From Acidimicrobiaceae bacterium (GTDB lineage: Bacteria > Actinomycetota > Acidimicrobiia > Acidimicrobiales > UBA8190), in the NCBI GenBank assembly GCA_003151955.1, contig PLZB01000061.1:23560-87559 (forward strand): a stretch of DNA of 64,000 nucleotides, read 5' to 3'. Positions 52,145 to 60,771 of this stretch are shown piece by piece; the stretch's first letter is position 1, and each line of letters starts with the position of its first letter. Below the pieces are notes generated by a model, which saw nothing but the letters and a program-made list of their open reading frames with translations, made no database searches and had not been told where the DNA came from. A program made the position numbers and the translations under genes.

Positions 52145-53710
52145 TCACTTCATCTTGCCTTTACGCCTGGGGGCCTTCGACGCCGGCGGTGATGCCCGGC
52201 CAGCTCGGTGCCGCTCGATCATGTCCTCCCGGCCGTAGGCCCGAAGTAGGTGCCGCAGGTCGTGCCACCGGGGATCCTTGTCGGGCACCTCCAGCTCTTG
52301 CAGCGCTCGGACCAGCTGAAGCTCGTCGCCGTCGAGAAGGCTTGCGTAGCGCTGGTCGAGAAGCCACGACGCCTCGACGCGGGCCGCTCGCCAGGCCATC
52401 CGGTCGAGGAAGATCTCCAGATTCCTGGCGTCAGCGGGACTCACCCCGTCTACCTCGTCTCCCAGCTGGACGACGTGCAGGTCGTGTTCCCACGGGTGCT
52501 CCGGCGTACGCGTGGGCGTCACGGACAAGACCGTTCCCACTTCGGTGTGCGACGCCTTCCTGCCGTGGAGGATCCGGGCCACTTCGTCCGCCAGTCGCAT
52601 GAAGTCGGCGTCGCGAAGGGAGTATCCAACGAAGACGAGATGCCGAGTGACCAGCAGTGCCTGCACGATGGCGCCGAGCGGCCCATTCTCCTGGTCGTTG
52701 AGCTCGTACTGCTCGGCGGTGAAGACCAGATTGCCCTCTTCGAGGTCGCCGTGCATCTTCAACAGCCATGGAGGACGTCCCGGGGAACGGCCCCAGGGCA
52801 GAACCTTGAGCCGCCCCTCGAACGGCTCGTGTGCAGCCTTCTCGTAGAGCGCATCGACATTGGTGGTGATGACCTCGTCGACCCGCAAGGAGGCGAGGAG
52901 CGCGTGCCCAACGGCGTACGGGACGTCGGGGAGGTGGTCGCGAATTGCCTGGCGGAACTGCTCGCCGAGATGCTCCTGCAGCTGGCTGGCGGCCGCCAAC
53001 GGATCGCTCGAAGTCAGGGCACTGAAGCCGCTACCCCGGTACCCGGAATCGTGGGCGATCTCAAGGAGCAGGCTGGACCAGTCCGGCAGACCCGCCGCCA
53101 TGCTCACGCCGGCCCCCAGGAAGAGTGCCGCTTCCCCGTGTTGGACCTTGTGTCCAAGATCGTCGGCTTCCTTGAGCTGAACGTCGGTCAAGTCACGGGA
53201 CCAGTGGGAGTCGGGCCGCTTGAACTGCACGGCCGAGTAGTCAGCGCGTGTCTTGCAGATGACGGCAACGTCAATGCCGAGCACCGTCGCGTCGTGGGCC
53301 TCCTCGAGGACCGCCTCCAGCGCGGAGCCACGTTGATGATCGAACCCTCCCGCTCCGACGCCGATGATGGGCATGGCGATGAGCGGGCGCTCTCGCCTGT
53401 GCAATGCGACCCGGGTGTCGAGATCCGTGGCCGCAGCGGCCAGCGCCGCTCCCACGCCCTCGCGGAGCCACTTCACATCCTGTTCGGGTCGATCGGCCCC
53501 CGTTTTCACGTAGCGAACCTGTTGGTCTCCGATCGTCACCGGCTCCGTGACTCGTCCCCGCCATTGGATCTGGGCCGCATCTTCGGGGCTGAGCTTCCAT
53601 CGATTCCAGTGACGCCCAACATGGAAGTTCTCATCGGTCGGGACGAGGACGCTGTCACAGGCAAGCTCCAACAGGTCGCCGTGGGCGACGAAGACATGGC
53701 CGCGGTTCAC
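52145..53710 (-). CDS. Macro-like domain fused to SIR2-family (defence-type) domain
   Basis: In this 521-residue protein, residues ~5-165 look like a macro/ADP-ribose-binding domain (FVAHGDLLELACDSVLVPTD; IAMPIIGVGAGGFDHQRGSA; DVAVICKTRADYSAVQF). Residues ~185-410 are a SIR2 domain: FLGAGVSMAAGLPDWSSLLL (GAGxS 199-203), EVITTNVDALYEKA (284-288 region), LKMHGDLEEGNLVF (His320) and LVFVGYSLRDADFM. SIR2 domains of this class hydrolyse NAD+ in several antiphage systems. A helical C-terminus ends in a Lys/Arg tail. The GTG at 53710 is preferred because residues further upstream are unconvincing and run opposite whiB. It is followed by a PD-(D/E)xK gene. Confidence 0.82.
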   Translation of the reverse strand: MNRGHVFVAHGDLLELACDSVLVPTDENFHVGRHWNRWKLSPEDAAQIQWRGRVTEPVTIGDQQVRYVKTGADRPEQDVKWLREGVGAALAAAATDLDTRVALHRRERPLIAMPIIGVGAGGFDHQRGSALEAVLEEAHDATVLGIDVAVICKTRADYSAVQFKRPDSHWSRDLTDVQLKEADDLGHKVQHGEAALFLGAGVSMAAGLPDWSSLLLEIAHDSGYRGSGFSALTSSDPLAAASQLQEHLGEQFRQAIRDHLPDVPYAVGHALLASLRVDEVITTNVDALYEKAAHEPFEGRLKVLPWGRSPGRPPWLLKMHGDLEEGNLVFTAEQYELNDQENGPLGAIVQALLVTRHLVFVGYSLRDADFMRLADEVARILHGRKASHTEVGTVLSVTPTRTPEHPWEHDLHVVQLGDEVDGVSPADARNLEIFLDRMAWRAARVEASWLLDQRYASLLDGDELQLVRALQELEVPDKDPRWHDLRHLLRAYGREDMIERHRAGRASPPASKAPRRKGKMK

Positions 53711-53767
53711 CAGCGCATTCTGTCCTGACGGTTCCTCCTTCGCTGGCGAGCGGACCGCCCGTAGGGC

Positions 53768-54022
53768 ATGACCACTCTCCGCTTCACCCAGTGGGTCGCC
53801 AATGCCGCTTGCGGCGGCGTCGACCGCGACCTGTTCTTCCCTGAAACCGATGACGCCGAGGCGGTCGCCCCGGCCAAGGCCATCTGCGCCGGGTGCCCCG
53901 TCCGCGAACCATGTCGCGCCCACGCCCTGGACCACCCCGCCGAGTTGGGGATCTGGGGCGGGATGACCGAGTCGGAGCGGACCCGGGAGCGGCTCCGGCT
54001 TCGCCCGGGCCACGCTGCATGA
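53768..54022 (+). CDS. WhiB-family iron-sulfur regulator
   Basis: The 84-residue protein has the four WhiB cysteines (ANAACGGVDRDLFFP, then AICAGCPVREPCRAHAL) that bind a [4Fe-4S] cluster. The GIWGGMTESERTRERL signature that contacts the primary sigma factor follows. There is no long basic tail. Its stop overlaps the NlpC/P60 gene start as ATGA, so it opens the transfer operon and may regulate it. WhiB proteins are confined to Actinomycetota and their phages. Confidence 0.92.
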   Translation: MTTLRFTQWVANAACGGVDRDLFFPETDDAEAVAPAKAICAGCPVREPCRAHALDHPAELGIWGGMTESERTRERLRLRPGHAA

Positions 54023-55140
54023 GTGACGGCACCTCGAGCCGATCGGCGGCCGGGGTGGTCGCCGCCGGTGTCGCCGGCATCGCCCTCAGCGTGCTGCTGC
54101 TCTTCGTCACGGTGATCGGTGGGGTGACCGGGGCTCAGGACGCCGGGCTCGACCTGTCCCTCACCGGGATGATCCTCCAGGCCGAGCAGGCCTGCATCGT
54201 CAGCGGGCCCGTGACCGGCCTCGATCCCCAGCAAGCCGCGAACGCCGAGCAGATCGTCGCCGCCGCCTTCGCCGACTCCGGCGAGAACACCCAGGTGGCC
54301 CAGATCGCCCTGATGGTCGCCGACACCGAATCCCACCTCCAGAGCCTCGGGCCCGAGACGGGCAATGACGGCTCGCTGGGGCTGTTCCAGCAGCGGGTCA
54401 GCCAGGGGTGGGGAACGGCGGCTGAAGAACTCGATCCAGCCGAGGCGACAGCCATGTTCGTCCAACGGCTCCTGGCCCTGCCGAGCTGGTCGACCTTGGC
54501 GCCGTGGGTGGCCGCCCAGGATGTCCAGCACTCCGCCTTCGACGGGGCCCCAAGCCCGACAAACGGGGGCTCGACGGTCGTCGGCGGGAACTACCAAGCC
54601 AACTGGGAGTTCGCCGGGCTACTCCTCGCTGTGGTCGCGGCCGATGGGAACACCCCGGGGTCGTGCGGCCAGGGGGTCTCCGGTGGTCTGGCCGGACCGG
54701 CATCGTCCGATGGCCGCCCCGCCGGCTACAGCATCCCCGCCGGCACGGGCCCGGCCCACACCAAGGCGGTCGCATACGCCCTGGCCCAACTCGGGAAGCC
54801 ATACGTCTGGGGGGCAGCGGGGCCGACGATCTTCGACTGCTCGGGGCTGACCGAGGCGGCCTGGGCCTCGGCCGGCGTGCATCTCCTTCACTATACGGGC
54901 GACCAGCAGCAGGAAGGACAGCCGGTCACCGCTACCCAACTGATGGCCGGCGACCTGGTGCTCACGCCCGGCTCCGACCCTCCCGGGCCGGGGGTGGCCG
55001 GGCATGTCGGGATCTATCTCGGGGACGGCCTCGTCGAGTCCGCCATCGATCCCCAGATGGGCGTCGCCGTCCAAACCTGGCAGGCCTTCGTGAGCGGCGG
55101 CCTCATTGCCCTCCGAGACCCCGACCCGGCTGACGGCTGA
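54019..55140 (+). CDS. Exported NlpC/P60 cell-wall hydrolase of the transfer system
   Basis: The 373-residue protein has an N-terminal transmembrane segment (GVVAAGVAGIALSVLLLFVT). A lytic-transglycosylase-like or related helical region follows (~50-185; DTESHLQSLGPETGNDGSLG with LFQQR), then a linker. The C-terminal NlpC/P60 domain carries KPYVWGAAGPTIFDCSGLTE (catalytic Cys) and VAGHVGIYLGDGLV (catalytic His). It would open peptidoglycan for the conjugation channel, the VirB1-like role. The start is fixed by overlap with whiB. Contents and position mark the beginning of the conjugation cluster. Confidence 0.85.
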   Translation: MSDGTSSRSAAGVVAAGVAGIALSVLLLFVTVIGGVTGAQDAGLDLSLTGMILQAEQACIVSGPVTGLDPQQAANAEQIVAAAFADSGENTQVAQIALMVADTESHLQSLGPETGNDGSLGLFQQRVSQGWGTAAEELDPAEATAMFVQRLLALPSWSTLAPWVAAQDVQHSAFDGAPSPTNGGSTVVGGNYQANWEFAGLLLAVVAADGNTPGSCGQGVSGGLAGPASSDGRPAGYSIPAGTGPAHTKAVAYALAQLGKPYVWGAAGPTIFDCSGLTEAAWASAGVHLLHYTGDQQQEGQPVTATQLMAGDLVLTPGSDPPGPGVAGHVGIYLGDGLVESAIDPQMGVAVQTWQAFVSGGLIALRDPDPADG

Positions 55141-55217
55141 CGCTGCTGCTGGCAGCACTTCCGCCCCGGGGGCAGGGCGTCCCCCGGTGGCGCCGAGAGA
55201 GCAAAGGAACGGCGCCC

Positions 55218-55505
55218 ATGATCACCTTGCTGGCAGGAGTCGACGTCACGCCGAACTCGACGGGGCTCCCCGGCCTCAGCGAGCTCGAGACCATCGTGGG
55301 AGCGCTCCTCACCGTCGGGCTGATCGCCTCGGTGGCGGGCCTGGCCATCTCCGCCATCGTCTGGGCCATCGGCTCCCACTCCTCCAACCCCCACCTCGCT
55401 GGCCGGGGAAAGACGGGAGTGCTGGTCGCCTTCGTCGCCGCCGCCCTCATCGGTGGGGCCGTAGCCCTCATCAACTTCTTCGCCGGAGCCGGAGGCCAGC
55501 TGTGA
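55218..55505 (+). CDS. Small two-helix membrane protein, DUF6112/VirB2-like
   Basis: The 95-residue protein has two hydrophobic helices (IVGALLTVGLIASVAGLAIS and GVLVAFVAAALIGGAVALIN) separated by a short polar loop. This topology is typical of DUF6112 and pilin-like subunits in actinobacterial transfer clusters. AAAGGAAC precedes the ATG. Its stop overlaps the next gene's GTG (GTGA at 55502-55505). Confidence 0.72.
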   Translation: MITLLAGVDVTPNSTGLPGLSELETIVGALLTVGLIASVAGLAISAIVWAIGSHSSNPHLAGRGKTGVLVAFVAAALIGGAVALINFFAGAGGQL

Positions 55506-56335
55506 GGTGGCGGCGCGGGTGGCTGATCTTCCTCGGGGTGATGTCGGCCGCTTCCCTGGTCCTGTTCGTGGCGGCTGTCCTGGGTGGCGGCGGTGGCCAT
55601 CCGGCCCGGGGGCCCGAGGTGGGCCGGATCGTGCCGGTGGCCACGACCCAGGCCGGCGGTGCGGGGACGGTCGCCGGGTTGACGCCGGTTCCGCCCGCCA
55701 CCATCGTCCCTGCGGAGACCCCGGTCCAGCAGCAGTACGACCAGGCCCTGACCCAGGGATTGGCGTCGTCCCCGTCGATCACCGAGGCTGAGGCGGCTGC
55801 AGTCCCGGGCCCGGCCACCTCAGCTGCGTGGCCAACCCTCCCGGTCAGCAACACGCCCGACCAGTGGGCCGAGGAGTTCGTCGACCGCCTTCTCGACATC
55901 AACTTCGCCACCCAGTCCCGGGCCGGGCTCGGGGCCTGGCTGTCGGCTCAGGAGGCCCCCGAACTGCTCCCCGGGGTGCCGGCGTCCATCCAGAACCGGA
56001 TGCTCTACCTGTCGCTGTTCGACACCGCCGCCCTCGGGGGCGGGGCGACCCCCATCCCCTCTGCCGGCGTCTGGGCCTCCGACTGCCAGGGCCAGGTGCG
56101 CTGGTCGGTGTCGGACCTCCTGGTGGAGCCCGACGCCCAATGGTCACAGATCATCGCCGCCGGCTGGCAACCCGTCGACGAGCGCTTCGCCGTCGAAGAC
56201 GTCTCCGGGGTCCTCACTGTCACCGGCTCTGGCGCTTCGGTCACCCACCACTTCACGGTGCAGATCTACGTCGGCTCGGCCCACTGGCACCAGGGCTACG
56301 GGACGGTCCTGGCCAGCGGCTGGAAGGAGAGCTGA
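55502..56335 (+). CDS. Membrane-anchored exported transfer protein
   Basis: The 277-residue protein has an N-terminal transmembrane helix (WLIFLGVMSAASLVLFVAAV), a Pro/Ala-rich linker and an exterior domain (~105-270; QWAEEFVDRLLDINFATQSR; VTHHFTVQIYVGSAHWHQGY). The layout resembles VirB8/TcpC-type channel components, but no sequence signature proves it. It is coupled to the preceding and following transfer genes with no gaps. Confidence 0.65.
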   Translation: MRWRRGWLIFLGVMSAASLVLFVAAVLGGGGGHPARGPEVGRIVPVATTQAGGAGTVAGLTPVPPATIVPAETPVQQQYDQALTQGLASSPSITEAEAAAVPGPATSAAWPTLPVSNTPDQWAEEFVDRLLDINFATQSRAGLGAWLSAQEAPELLPGVPASIQNRMLYLSLFDTAALGGGATPIPSAGVWASDCQGQVRWSVSDLLVEPDAQWSQIIAAGWQPVDERFAVEDVSGVLTVTGSGASVTHHFTVQIYVGSAHWHQGYGTVLASGWKES

Positions 56336-57652
56336 ATGGCGACCTGCTCGGTCCTCGACCCGCTCAGCTGCATGAGCTCGGTGGCCCAGTCGGTGGCGGG
56401 GGACGCCTTCGACGCCATCGCCCACGACTTCGCCACGGCGGCCGCCTCGGCCATCAACTGGCTCTGGGGCCAGCTCTCCTCGTCGGCCGCCGTCCAGCTC
56501 GGCGGCCAGTCCTTCAATCTCGACCTCGGAATCGTCGCCGCCATCGCCGGGGTCGTGGCCGTCGGCCTCTTCGCCATCCAGGTCATCGCCTCCATCCTCC
56601 GCCGTGACGCCAGCGGCCTGGGCCGCGCCTGCAAGGGGCTGGTCGTGGCCTTCATCGCCGGCGGGCTCGCCATCGGTGTCACCAACCTCCTCCTCGGTGC
56701 CGTCGACGACCTCTCCTCCGGGGTAGTCCAGGTCACGATGGGCACCGACCTCACCGGGATGGGCCCCAAGATCCTGGCCGGGACGGCGATCCTCCAGGAG
56801 ACGAACCCGGCGCTGATCATCCTGCTGGCCGTGGCCACCATCGCGGCCGTCGTGGTCGTGTGGTGCGCTCTAACGGTCCGGAAGGTCCTCATCGTCATCT
56901 CGGCGGTGTTCGCCCCGCTGGCCTTCGCCGGCTCCCTCGCCGACATCACGGTGTCCTGGACCCGGCGGTGGATCGAAGTGATGGTCGCCCTCATCGTCTC
57001 CAAGCTGATCCTCGTCATCGTCTTCGTCGTCGGCTGGGGAGTCCTCGACGGCGCAGGCCAGGCCAGCAGTGGGGCGACCCAGACGGTGACCCAGACGGCG
57101 TCGGGACTGCTGATCCTGGGGGTGGCCGGGTTGGCCCCCTGGATGGCCCTGAAGCTCGTCCACTTCTCGGGCGACCAGTTCCACCACCTCCATTCCCTGG
57201 CCGGGACCGCTACCAGTGGCGCCCAGGTGGCGGCGGCTGCACCGCAGAAGGTGGCGGCGTGGGGGTCGACGGCCGGGCGGCTCGCCGCTGGGGCGGCTGG
57301 GGGTGGGGCTGCAGGCGGGGCGGCGGGTGGCGGCGCTGCTGGGGGAGCGGCTTCCGGCAGCACGGCCGGGACGGGCGGGCCGGGAGCCTCGGCAGGAACG
57401 GCGGGGACATCGTCGCCAGCGTCCGCAAGCACAACCGCTGGGGCACATCCTGGAGCGTCGTCGTCTTCGGGGACGGGCCCGGGACCGGCGAACCCACCGG
57501 GTCCGCCGCCGCCAACGACCGCTCCGTCTTCCAGCTCTGGGGGATCGTCCGCCGCTGGCGACCAGCGCGTCCCAACAGGGAGTTCAGCGCCGACCGGCTC
57601 GGCTCCACCGCCACGCCCTCCGACGCCGCCCGCCGGACCCATGAACTCATAG
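56336..57652 (+). CDS. VirB6/TrbL-like polytopic membrane protein
   Basis: The 438-residue protein contains at least five membrane helices between ~65 and 275 (for example GIVAAIAGVVAVGLFAIQVI, LVVAFIAGGLAIGVTNLLLG and LVIVFVVGWGVLDGAGQASS). The conserved-looking loop VFAPLAFAGSLADITVSWTR also occurs in TrbL/VirB6 inner-membrane channel proteins. The last ~140 residues are a low-complexity Gly/Ala/Ser/Pro tail. The ATG directly follows the previous stop. Confidence 0.8.
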   Translation: MATCSVLDPLSCMSSVAQSVAGDAFDAIAHDFATAAASAINWLWGQLSSSAAVQLGGQSFNLDLGIVAAIAGVVAVGLFAIQVIASILRRDASGLGRACKGLVVAFIAGGLAIGVTNLLLGAVDDLSSGVVQVTMGTDLTGMGPKILAGTAILQETNPALIILLAVATIAAVVVVWCALTVRKVLIVISAVFAPLAFAGSLADITVSWTRRWIEVMVALIVSKLILVIVFVVGWGVLDGAGQASSGATQTVTQTASGLLILGVAGLAPWMALKLVHFSGDQFHHLHSLAGTATSGAQVAAAAPQKVAAWGSTAGRLAAGAAGGGAAGGAAGGGAAGGAASGSTAGTGGPGASAGTAGTSSPASASTTAGAHPGASSSSGTGPGPANPPGPPPPTTAPSSSSGGSSAAGDQRVPTGSSAPTGSAPPPRPPTPPAGPMNS

Positions 57653-57738
57653 ACGAGCAAGGCAGATCTGGCGATCTGGAAGTGCTCCTGACGGGAGCTG
57701 AGGGTTCAAGCCCCGATCCCCGGGTCGAGTACCTCGAT

Positions 57739-58371
57739 CTACTGGGTGATGTCGTCAAGCTCGCCCACGAGGGCAGCCAACCCCTCGGCGAAGGCAGTAC
57801 GTCGTCGTGCCGGGTGGGGGATGTGGGAGAAGGAGATTCCGACATGCTCCAAGCCCAATCTGGCCTTCGACCCTACGGCGACGACCAAGCGCCGTGAGCT
57901 GGGCGCAAAGTGGTACACCAGGTCGGCGTGCAGCTTGGCCCGGGAATCGGAAAGCTTGTCGTTTACCGTTGGGTTGCCGACGGGATGCGGGTGGAAGGGG
58001 AAGATATTCCAGGCCACAACTTCGTCGACGATTCCTAGCGCCGCGAGGGTTTCGAAGACGATCCTGGCCGTCTTCTCTGTTTCCGGTCCGGATCCAAGCC
58101 ATTTGGGATCCATCAGCGGCACCCCTGTTTGCCTAGCGCCGTCAACCCCAGGAGCCTCAGCCACCAGCAGGATCGGTGCGGCGGAATGGTCTGCCAGGTA
58201 CTGCGTAAGGTGGTGACGACGGCCCGCCGCTCCGGCCGACTCTCCGAACCACGGGTTGAAGAACCCGGGACCGTGGGGACGACCGGACAGGAACCGAAGC
58301 AACGCGTCTTGGTCAACCGTGGCACTGATCGGCTCCGACGGCCGCTGCACTCGACGCGGCAGGAGGCCCAT
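57739..58371 (-). CDS. Uracil-DNA glycosylase superfamily protein
   Basis: The 210-residue protein has ILLVAEAPGVDGARQTGVPL, corresponding to the water-activating motif region of single-domain UDGs. AWNIFPFHPHPVGNP and the terminal SHIPHPA, corresponding to the DNA-intercalating HPS loop, follow. Deviations from standard motifs leave specificity open. The start MGLLPRRVQ is chosen because upstream sequence lacks coding character and overlaps lsr2. It lies on the opposite strand within the transfer cluster. Confidence 0.72.
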   Translation of the reverse strand: MGLLPRRVQRPSEPISATVDQDALLRFLSGRPHGPGFFNPWFGESAGAAGRRHHLTQYLADHSAAPILLVAEAPGVDGARQTGVPLMDPKWLGSGPETEKTARIVFETLAALGIVDEVVAWNIFPFHPHPVGNPTVNDKLSDSRAKLHADLVYHFAPSSRRLVVAVGSKARLGLEHVGISFSHIPHPARRRTAFAEGLAALVGELDDITQ

Positions 58372-58464
58372 AGGTCGACGGTAGCAGGGGCGACGGTTAC
58401 CGTAGCCACCCGGCTCGACCGGCACTGAACAGATAGGGTCGGGCTCTCGCTCCAGGAGGACCCG

Positions 58465-58911
58465 ATGGCCCAGAAGATCCACGTCGAGCTGATCTGCGAC
58501 GCCTGCGAAGGCGAGCAACCGGCCGACCGCACCATGACTTTCGGGTTCGACAGCAACGAAGGCACGCGGTCCGACTACCAGATCGAACTGTGCGCCACCC
58601 ATCTGGCCGCGTTTGTGGAGACGCTCGTCCCGTGGATCGCCATGTCGAGGAAAGCGTCCGCCGCGCAGCCTTGGAAGAAGACCCGGTCGAGGGCCACCGC
58701 CAGCAAGCCGACTCTGGCGAGCAGGGCGACGCCGGCCCAGCCGGCCGCCAGCCGACGGCCGGCTCGGCGTGACCCGGAGCAACTCGAAGGCATCCGGATT
58801 TGGGCACGTGCCCACGGGTACGAAGTCGGTGATCGGGGAAGGATCCCCGCCGAGATCGAAACGGCGTACAACCGGCGGGACGGCCTCGCCCTGGTGAGCA
58901 GCACGCCATAG
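58465..58911 (+). CDS. lsr2: Lsr2-family nucleoid-associated protein
   Basis: The 148-residue protein has the N-terminal dimerisation sheet (MAQKIHVELICDACEGE) and a basic linker. Its C-terminal DNA-binding domain reads EGIRIWARAHGYEVGDRGRI with PAEIETAYNRR, where the RGR acts as the AT-hook-like minor-groove contact. An insertion with two cysteines (Cys11, Cys14) and a longer N-domain distinguish it from housekeeping Lsr2. AGGAGG lies 6 bases before the ATG. An element-borne Lsr2 could silence transferred low-GC DNA. Confidence 0.87.
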   Translation: MAQKIHVELICDACEGEQPADRTMTFGFDSNEGTRSDYQIELCATHLAAFVETLVPWIAMSRKASAAQPWKKTRSRATASKPTLASRATPAQPAASRRPARRDPEQLEGIRIWARAHGYEVGDRGRIPAEIETAYNRRDGLALVSSTP

Positions 58912-58959
58912 GCCCGGATGGTCGCAGGTCCCGCCTGGCCCACCGGACCGCTGCGTCAC

Positions 58960-59733
58960 CTACACCCCAGGGGTCCAGAACTCCTGGAACTCGGCCGTCA
59001 CGCCGTAGTACTGGTCCAGCTCCTGTTGCTGCTGGTAGTTCGGCGAGCCTGACCGCGATGCCTCGGTCTGGGCCGGTGTCAGCTGGGGCATCGACTTCCG
59101 GACCGCTCGAGCGAGTTGCCGAGGGCGACCTTCTCGAATGAAGACGGCGGCCAAGGCGCAGGCTCTGGCCAGGTTCATGCTGCTGTCAGATCGGGTCGTC
59201 GGCCCGTAGAGCAACCAGTTGGCGACCCCGCAGATGCGCAGCAGCTCGTCGTCCGCGCAGTGCTCCACCCAGCGAGCGGTCTCGTCCTCGCCGTACGCCA
59301 GAAGGTCCCGGTTGGTCATGCCCCGAGTCGTGGCGAGCATCAACCAGCAATGCCAGTGGAGGCGGGGATCCGGAACTCCTTGGTCGATGACGTAGCGGAC
59401 CGCTTCGATCGCCTTCTCGAGCTCGACCGTCGAAGCGTCGGGATACGAGTCGTCCTGTCCGTTGTCCAGGACATACCCTCCCTGCTCACCGTCACCGGCG
59501 TCGGGGTCGACGGCGTTCACTCCCTCGTCGTAACCGCGGCGGCCCCACACGGTGACCATCGCCCTTCGACCGTTGGTCACGAGTGACAGTGACTTGTCCT
59601 CCGGGTGGTCGAACCAGATCATCAGCTGTCCTGCCGCCACCGACTCGGCGACGAGCAGCACGGCCTCGTCGCCCGCGACCTCGTGCTCCGTTCCGGACAC
59701 GCGCCACCCGTGCCCAACGCTCGCGTTCGACAC
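58960..59733 (-). CDS. Imm1-like immunity protein
   Basis: In this 257-residue protein, residues ~25-125 match Imm1: LSLVTNGRRAMVTVWGRRG, VLDNGQDDSYPDASTVELEK and AIEAVRYVIDQGVPDPRLHW. Imm1 proteins neutralise secreted nuclease or deaminase toxins of polymorphic toxin systems. The second half is helical and unassigned. The start is a GTG. No polymorphic toxin is visible nearby. It is 4 bp downstream of a small gene on the same strand. Confidence 0.68.
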   Translation of the reverse strand: MSNASVGHGWRVSGTEHEVAGDEAVLLVAESVAAGQLMIWFDHPEDKSLSLVTNGRRAMVTVWGRRGYDEGVNAVDPDAGDGEQGGYVLDNGQDDSYPDASTVELEKAIEAVRYVIDQGVPDPRLHWHCWLMLATTRGMTNRDLLAYGEDETARWVEHCADDELLRICGVANWLLYGPTTRSDSSMNLARACALAAVFIREGRPRQLARAVRKSMPQLTPAQTEASRSGSPNYQQQQELDQYYGVTAEFQEFWTPGV

Positions 59734-59736
59734 CCG

Positions 59737-60066
59737 TCAGGTCCCCTGGTCCATATCCGGAGTCCAGATGCAGTCCTGGATCAGCTCCTGCAAGGCGTAG
59801 GCGAGGTCCTGTATCTGCTTCCGCTGCCCGTCCTGGTAGATGCCGGCACATGCCTCGGTGGCCGCGAACATGTCGACGAGCGCGCTCATCGCCGGTCGAG
59901 GAAGGTGGTCCCTTTCCGACCAGACCTCCTTGCATCGCTTGAGGGCCTGTTGAAGCGCTTCCCACTTCGTCTGTTGGAAACCCTCGCCGAGCCGCAGGCC
60001 GAGATCAAACGTCGACCAGGCATCCAGGAGCTGGAGAACCTCCGGGTCTTCAGCCGGGCGCGTCAA
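59737..60066 (-). CDS. Hypothetical helical protein upstream of the Imm1-like gene
   Basis: The 109-residue, largely helical protein (LQLLDAWSTFDLGLRLGEGF, LVDMFAATEACAGIYQDGQR) is unrecognised. The TTG start at 60066 is supported by GGAGGT five bases upstream. A short open frame upstream (60050-60148, ISLILLSSKPDLDTTTIMEV) overlaps it and could be a leader peptide or a remnant. Operon placement suggests it works with the Imm1-like protein. Confidence 0.6.
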   Translation of the reverse strand: MTRPAEDPEVLQLLDAWSTFDLGLRLGEGFQQTKWEALQQALKRCKEVWSERDHLPRPAMSALVDMFAATEACAGIYQDGQRKQIQDLAYALQELIQDCIWTPDMDQGT

Positions 60067-60184
60067 CGTGCACCTCCATGATCGTCGTGGTGTCCAGGTC
60101 TGGCTTCGATGAGAGGAGGATCAGCGAAATGGACTTCTCCCGCTCCACCCTCTCGGCGCCGGCGTCACCTCCTCCAGGAGTGGA

Positions 60185-60538
60185 TTACCGCCGTCCAGGT
60201 GCCTTCGGTGATGAGGCACCACCGTGCCGCCGGCTCTCAGCGGCAACCCGATTGGCGGTGTCATTGTCTAGACGGCTAACTCCGCTTGTGACATCAAGGC
60301 GGAGGCGGTCACATGAATCGAGCACCTCCCGAGTTGGAATTCCGAGCCTCTGCGCCAGCTCGGACACTCGGACTCCCGTCGGAGGCGCAGGCGGCGGGGC
60401 CTTTTCGGTCAGGGTCGACGCGGGCTTCCCCGTCACCTTCTTGAAGTGCTGGGCACGCGCCCGGCGCTCTCCGGCGTCTTCCTCCGCGTTGTGCGGCACA
60501 ACAACCTCCTCGCCGCACCCGCAGCGCCATCGCGCCAT
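60185..60538 (-). CDS. Small protein with CxCG motif and IF2-N-like domain
   Basis: This 117-residue protein starts MARWRCGCGEEVVVPHNAEE (an upstream in-frame ATG at 60658 would add 40 residues). After a Pro-rich linker comes VRVSELAQRLGIPTREVLDS with CDRLRLDVTSGVSRLDNDTA, the compact helical IF2-N module. That module is normally at the N-terminus of translation initiation factor IF-2 and in some RNA-associated proteins. Combining it with a Cys motif in a tiny protein is unusual. Function unknown. Confidence 0.62.
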   Translation of the reverse strand: MARWRCGCGEEVVVPHNAEEDAGERRARAQHFKKVTGKPASTLTEKAPPPAPPTGVRVSELAQRLGIPTREVLDSCDRLRLDVTSGVSRLDNDTANRVAAESRRHGGASSPKAPGRR

Positions 60539-60771
60539 TCGCCCTTCGACCCTTGCGAAAACCAGCAGGTGCGGCTTTCCCGCATGCGTGAATCCGACCC
60601 CCTTCGGGCGCCCCCGAAGGCCGTATGCTGTCGCTCGTTTTGAAGGTCCTGTGTGCATTCAACCCCTTGGTTCAAGGTTCTCAACGCAACTTCGATCGTA
60701 TCTGAGGCAACTATCAGGACCAAGGGGTCCGCGTACCCACCCCTCCCTGGCGGCCACCCCGCCTCCGAGCG

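Noticed and set aside
57701..57735. tRNA-like ggttcaagcc segment as a second attachment site
   Set aside because: It resembles a T-arm only superficially, does not match the tRNA-Ala 3' end, and no cloverleaf forms around it.
60050..60148. Possible 32-residue small protein on the minus strand
   Set aside because: Coding-like text but no properly spaced ribosome-binding site for its GTG; kept only as a note on the neighbouring gene.
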